From: Oceanibaculum indicum P24
GTDB lineage: Bacteria; Pseudomonadota; Alphaproteobacteria; Oceanibaculales; Oceanibaculaceae
Reading direction: 5' to 3'
DNA: 64,000 bases
NCBI RefSeq assembly: GCF_000299935.1
Contig: NZ_AMRL01000007.1
Coordinates: 104,458 to 168,457 of the forward strand
The position numbers were made by a program, and so were the translations under genes. Below the pieces are notes generated by a model that was not told the origin of the DNA, did not search any database, and saw nothing but the letters and a program-made list of their open reading frames with translations. Positions 60,393 through 64,000 of this stretch are shown one piece after another (the stretch's first letter is position 1; every line of letters begins with the position of its first letter).

Positions 60393-61380
60393 AGCCCGGA
60401 ATGGGGCCCGGAAAGGCAGCAACACGCCGGAGGCGCTGTTGGCGCTGTACCGGCAGATGCTGCTGATCCGGCGCACCGAGGAGAGGCTGTCCCAGCTTTT
60501 CGCCGATGGCGAGGTGCCGGGCTTCATCCATCTCTCCATCGGGCAGGAGGCGATTGCCGCCGGGCTGGGATCGGTGCTGGAGCGCAAGGACACCATCGCC
60601 TCGACCCATCGCGGCCACGGCCACGCCTTGGCCAAGGGCGTCGAACTGAACGGCTTTTTCCAGGAAGTGATGGGAAGGGAGACCGGCGTGTGCAAGGGGC
60701 GGGGCGGCTCGATGCATGTCGCCGACATGTCGGCCGGCATGCTGGGCGCGAACGGTATCGTCGGCGCCGGCATGCCGATCGCCGTCGGCAGTGCGCTGGC
60801 CCATCAGGTGCGCAAGACCGGCGGCGTCGGCGTGGTCTTCTTCGGCGATGGCGCGCTGGCCGAAGGCGTGCTGCATGAGAGCCTGAACCTGTCCGCCCTG
60901 TGGCAGCTGCCGGTGCTGTTCGTGTGCGAGAATAATGGCTGGTCGGAATTCTCCCCGACCTCGAAGCAGTTCGTCGCCCCGCTGGCCAAGCTGGCCGACG
61001 CCTTCGGCATCCCGGCCGAGACCATCGACGGCAATGATGTCGAGATCGTCGCCGAAACGGCGGGCCGGCTGGTCTCCGAAATCCGCAAGGGTGGCGGGCC
61101 GCGTGTGCTGGAATGCATCACCCAGCGGGTGCGCGGCCATTACGAGGGCGATGCGCAGAAATACCGCGACCCGGCCGAATTGAAGGACCGCGACAAGATC
61201 GACCCGCTGCCGCGCGCGGAGTCCCGCCTGTCGCTGCTGGGCGTGTCCGAGGCCGTGCTGGCGGCACTGGAGACCGAGGTGATGGCCGAGATCGACGCCG
61301 CGACCGAGGCAGCGCGCGCCGCCCCCCTGCCGGAATTCGTGGCGGCGCAGGCCGATGTCTATACCCCGGCGGGAGTGTAG
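60361..61380 (+). CDS. Thiamine-diphosphate dehydrogenase E1 alpha subunit (acetoin/pyruvate type)
   Basis: A 339-residue E1 alpha of the 2-oxoacid/acetoin dehydrogenase family. ThDP-Mg motif GDGALAEGVLHESLNLSALW to NN is present, with the active-site region STHRGHGHALAKG and GRGGSMH. With E1 beta (61383) it forms an alpha2beta2 enzyme that decarboxylates a 2-oxoacid or cleaves acetoin and loads the acyl group on lipoyl-E2. It lacks the Ser-rich phosphorylation loop of mitochondrial PDH. The ATG at 60361 lies inside livF; a later internal start is possible. Confidence 0.88.
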   Translation: MPSSSAISPSKARNGARKGSNTPEALLALYRQMLLIRRTEERLSQLFADGEVPGFIHLSIGQEAIAAGLGSVLERKDTIASTHRGHGHALAKGVELNGFFQEVMGRETGVCKGRGGSMHVADMSAGMLGANGIVGAGMPIAVGSALAHQVRKTGGVGVVFFGDGALAEGVLHESLNLSALWQLPVLFVCENNGWSEFSPTSKQFVAPLAKLADAFGIPAETIDGNDVEIVAETAGRLVSEIRKGGGPRVLECITQRVRGHYEGDAQKYRDPAELKDRDKIDPLPRAESRLSLLGVSEAVLAALETEVMAEIDAATEAARAAPLPEFVAAQADVYTPAGV

Positions 61381-61382
61381 CG

Positions 61383-62357
61383 ATGGCAGAGCTTCGCTAC
61401 GTCCGTGCGCTGAACCAGGCCCTGTCCGACGCCATGGCGGAAGACCCGTCTGTCATCGTCTTCGGCGAAGATATCGCGGCGGCTGGCGGTCCCTTCGGCG
61501 TGACGCGCGGCTTGCTGGAAGCCTATGGCGAGGACCGTGTGCGCGACACGCCGATCTCGGAAGCCACCATTGTTGGCGCCGCCGTGGGCGCGGCGATGAC
61601 CGGGCTGAAGCCGGTGGTCGAGATCATGTTCATGGATTTCGTCGCCATCGCGATGGATGCCATCGTCAACCAGGCGGCCAAGGCGCGTTTCATGTTCGGT
61701 GGTCAGGGCAGCGTGCCGATGGTGGTGCGCCTGCCGCATGGCGGCGGCGTCTCCGCCGGGCCGCAGCATTCGCAATGCCTGGAGGCATGGTTCGCGCATA
61801 TCCCCGGTCTGAAAGTGGTGTGCCCGGCCAGCGTCGCAGATGCCTATGGGCTGATGCGCGCCGCCATCGATGATCCCGATCCGGTAATCATGGTGGAGAA
61901 CAAGGCGCTCTATGCCCGCAAGGAGGATGTGCCAGACGATCTGCCTGTCGTGGAGATTGGCAAGGCCCGCATCGCCCGGCCCGGCCGGGACGCAACCATC
62001 GTGACCTATGGGGCGGCGCTCTACACCGCGCTGGACGCCGCCGACACGCTGGCGGGCGAGGGGGTGGAGGCCGAGGTGCTGGACCTGCGCTCGCTGCAGC
62101 CCTGGGACGAGGCGGCGGTACTGGAGTCCCTGTCGCGCACCCACCGGCTGGTGGTCGCGCATGAGGCGGTGGAGGCCTTCGGCATCGGCGCGGAGATCGC
62201 CGCCCGCATGGCCGATATCGGCTTCGACGAGCTGGACGGCCCGATTGTCCGTGTCGGCGCGCCCTTCATGCCCGTGCCGTTCGCCAAGACCCTGGAGCAG
62301 GGCTATCTGCCGGATGCCGGCCGAATCGCCGATGCCGTCCGCAAGACCCTGGCCTGA
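61383..62357 (+). CDS. Thiamine-diphosphate dehydrogenase E1 beta subunit
   Basis: A 324-residue transketolase-like beta subunit: [36 protein letters not shown], and [24 protein letters not shown] with the catalytic His. The C-terminal transketolase domain (about 195-320) includes [17 protein letters not shown]. The start is 2 bp past E1 alpha. Confidence 0.92.
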   Translation: MAELRYVRALNQALSDAMAEDPSVIVFGEDIAAAGGPFGVTRGLLEAYGEDRVRDTPISEATIVGAAVGAAMTGLKPVVEIMFMDFVAIAMDAIVNQAAKARFMFGGQGSVPMVVRLPHGGGVSAGPQHSQCLEAWFAHIPGLKVVCPASVADAYGLMRAAIDDPDPVIMVENKALYARKEDVPDDLPVVEIGKARIARPGRDATIVTYGAALYTALDAADTLAGEGVEAEVLDLRSLQPWDEAAVLESLSRTHRLVVAHEAVEAFGIGAEIAARMADIGFDELDGPIVRVGAPFMPVPFAKTLEQGYLPDAGRIADAVRKTLA

Positions 62358-62380
62358 AACCGTAACGAGGAACATTCCCG

Positions 62381-63166
62381 ATGAGCGAGCAGACAGTCCT
62401 GACCGAAGTGAAGGGGGCAATCGGCATCATCACCGTGAATAGGCCGGAGGTGATGAACGCGCTCGACGTGCCGACCGTGCTGGCGCTGGAACAGGCGCTG
62501 GACGGGATGGAGAAGAACAAGGATGTACGCGTCATCGTCGTCACCGGCGCAGGCGAGAAGGCCTTCGTGGCCGGGGGTGACATTGCCGACATGAATTCCC
62601 GGCAGGCGCTGGACCACTACATCGAGTTTGCCGAGGTGATCCACCGCGTCTTCCGACGGTTCGAGCTGTCCGACAAGCCGACCATCGCCGCCGTCAACGG
62701 CTGGGCGCTGGGCGGCGGGACCGAGCTGCTGCTGTCGCTCGACATCCGCATCGCCGCCGAAACCGCGAAGGTCGGCCTGCCGGAAATCACGCTGGGGCTG
62801 ATTCCCGGTGCCGGCGGTACGCAGCGCATGATCCGCCAGATCCCGCTGTGCAAGGCGAAGGAGCTGATGTTTGCCGGCGCCCATATCACGGCGGCGGAGG
62901 CGCTCAGCTTCGGCCTGATCAACCGTATCGTGCCGAAGGACCGGCTGATGGCGGAGGTGATGGAGTTGGCCGAGCGTATTGCCCATAAATCGCCGCTGAT
63001 CCTGAAGGTGATGAAGCGCACCATCCGCGACGGTGCCGATATGCCGCTGCCCTCGGCGCTGGCGCATGAGCAGGCGATGGCCAGCCTGATCTTCGACAGC
63101 GCCGATGCGCATGAGGGATGCACAGCCTTCTTGGAGAAGCGGAATGCCGTCTTCACCGGCAAATAA
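62381..63166 (+). CDS. Enoyl-CoA hydratase/isomerase family protein
   Basis: A 261-residue crotonase-fold enzyme. Oxyanion-hole segments [10 protein letters not shown] (about 63-72) and [13 protein letters not shown] (about 107-119) are intact, as are Glu residues in [16 protein letters not shown] (two catalytic-type Glu region about 127-150). It adds water to 2-enoyl-CoA. It stands between E1 beta and E2, so the dehydrogenase product is probably a branched or unsaturated acyl-CoA or shares a pathway with one. Confidence 0.9.
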   Translation: MSEQTVLTEVKGAIGIITVNRPEVMNALDVPTVLALEQALDGMEKNKDVRVIVVTGAGEKAFVAGGDIADMNSRQALDHYIEFAEVIHRVFRRFELSDKPTIAAVNGWALGGGTELLLSLDIRIAAETAKVGLPEITLGLIPGAGGTQRMIRQIPLCKAKELMFAGAHITAAEALSFGLINRIVPKDRLMAEVMELAERIAHKSPLILKVMKRTIRDGADMPLPSALAHEQAMASLIFDSADAHEGCTAFLEKRNAVFTGK

Positions 63167-64000
63167 GGGCCAGGCGCTGACCGATCTGGTGATGCCGAAG
63201 CTGGGCCTCACCATGACGGAAGGCGTGCTGGCTGAATGGAAGGTAAAGCCCGGCGACAGCGTGTCGGCGGGGGCGGTGATCTTCGTCGTCGAGACCGACA
63301 AGATCGCCAATGAGGTCGAAGCCCCCAGCGCCGGCACGATTGCCGAGATTCTGGTCCAGACCGGCGAGACCGTGCCGGTCGGCACCGCCGTCGCGCGCTG
63401 GACCGGGAAAGGGTTCATCGCCGAGGCGCCAGATGCGCCCGAGCCTGCTATGGAAGCGCCGAAACCGGTTCCGGTGCCGGCCTCGGCTGGTGAGCGGGTA
63501 CGGGCGACGCCGCTGGCCCGCCGCATCGCCAAGGCGCAGGGCGTCGATCTCCACGCCATTGCCGGCAGCGGGCCGGATGGGCGCATCAAGGCTGCCGATG
63601 TCACGGCGGCGGCCAAAGCGGTTCCATCCTCTCCGCCCTCTGCCGAGGGCGAGCGTATCGCGCTCTCCGCCAAATATTTGTCCATGGTGCGCCGGGTCGT
63701 GACGGCCAGGCGCGAAATACCGGACTTCCAGATCGTCCGCACCGCCGATGTCGGCGCGCTGCTGGAACTGCGCGCGCAGCTGAACGCTGCCGGCGGACGG
63801 AAGATCAGCGTCAACGACATGGTGCTGAAGGCGGCCGGTCGGGCGCTGCTCACCGTGCCGCGGGCCAACCGTATCTGGGATCATGACGCCCATATCGCCT
63901 TCACCACCACCGATGTCGGCATGGTGGTGAACAGCGAGGAGGGGCTGTTCATCCCCATCCTGCGCGATGTCGGGCGGCTGCCGCTCGACCGGCTGGGGGG
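63144..64000 (+). CDS. Lipoyl-dependent acyltransferase E2 (cut by window end)
   Basis: The first 285 codons of a dihydrolipoamide acyltransferase; no stop before base 64000. One lipoyl domain (about 12-92; lipoylated Lys in [10 protein letters not shown]), a Pro/Ala-rich linker, an E3/E1-binding domain (about 117-152; [23 protein letters not shown]) and the start of the catalytic CAT fold (about 170 on). The ATG at 63144 overlaps the hydratase by 23 bp. It completes the 2-oxoacid or acetoin dehydrogenase complex; E3 is not in the window. Confidence 0.9.
   Translation, partial: MPSSPANKGQALTDLVMPKLGLTMTEGVLAEWKVKPGDSVSAGAVIFVVETDKIANEVEAPSAGTIAEILVQTGETVPVGTAVARWTGKGFIAEAPDAPEPAMEAPKPVPVPASAGERVRATPLARRIAKAQGVDLHAIAGSGPDGRIKAADVTAAAKAVPSSPPSAEGERIALSAKYLSMVRRVVTARREIPDFQIVRTADVGALLELRAQLNAAGGRKISVNDMVLKAAGRALLTVPRANRIWDHDAHIAFTTTDVGMVVNSEEGLFIPILRDVGRLPLDRLG

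Noticed and set aside
1..64000. tRNA, rRNA, CRISPR arrays, insertion sequences or integrases
   Set aside because: Looked for T-loop GTTCGA patterns with acceptor pairing, regularly spaced direct repeats and transposase or integrase motifs; none was convincing, even beside the accessory islands.

Overview
The window is high-GC DNA from an alphaproteobacterium, most likely of the Rhodospirillales type. Grounds for this are the strong C/G third-position bias, dense co-directional operons, several branched-chain-amino-acid-type (Liv) ABC transporters, a HutD protein, an Atu4866-family protein and a PAS_5-like fragment. The genus assignment is inference. No tRNA, rRNA or CRISPR array was found.

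Layout. 1-1.9 kb: the 3' end of a CHASE-domain histidine kinase, then a 21-codon ORF directly followed by a 13-bp-stem terminator, then an Rnk-like GreA/GreB-family regulator. 1.9-8.4 kb: an envelope locus with a SPOR lipoprotein and, divergently, two DUF4402 secreted proteins, a PapD-like chaperone and a 1089-residue usher-like outer-membrane protein that itself ends in a SPOR-like domain. 8.5-15.7 kb: metabolic genes (aspartoacylase family, HutD, Atu4866, carboxymuconolactone decarboxylase family, SDR with divergent LysR, Acg nitroreductase, EamA transporter, ICL/PEP-mutase family). 15.8-19.2 kb: an NMT1/TauA-type ABC importer. 19.6-22.7 kb: a large RTX metalloprotease. 22.9-28.6 kb: PaiB, then an island with an XRE regulator, a frameshifted AAA ATPase remnant and a 1360-residue single-chain restriction-modification enzyme.

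28.7-35.3 kb is a metal-resistance island. It has an NreA/NreB-type nickel module (CsoR/RcnR regulator with a C6-T-G6 operator, and an MFS exporter with a His-rich tail). Convergent to it is a six-gene copper operon (copA, GDCCVxC, a Cys-rich exported protein, DUF2933, a Met-rich exported protein, SHOCT) behind a CueR-type promoter. 35.3-47.7 kb is an accessory block: a PAS_5 remnant, a duplicated RTX protein, a universal stress protein, MarR-EmrA-EmrB, a YhiI-RbbA-YhhJ type exporter and an LpxR-like lipid A deacylase. It ends in a gene graveyard with NmrA-like and chemotaxis-receptor remnants.

47.7-64 kb is carboxylic-acid uptake and catabolism. A complete Liv transporter (G-F-K-H-M), a TRAP DctQ-like remnant and an AMP-forming acyl-CoA synthetase are followed by a second Liv transporter whose operon contains an SDR between livM and livG. 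That operon continues into 2-oxoacid dehydrogenase-type E1 alpha, E1 beta, an enoyl-CoA hydratase and a lipoyl E2 cut by the window end. A 15-bp-stem terminator lies between the second binding-protein gene and its permeases. The arrangement suggests import of an organic acid, oxidation by the SDR, oxidative decarboxylation to an acyl-CoA and hydration. The substrate cannot be told from sequence.
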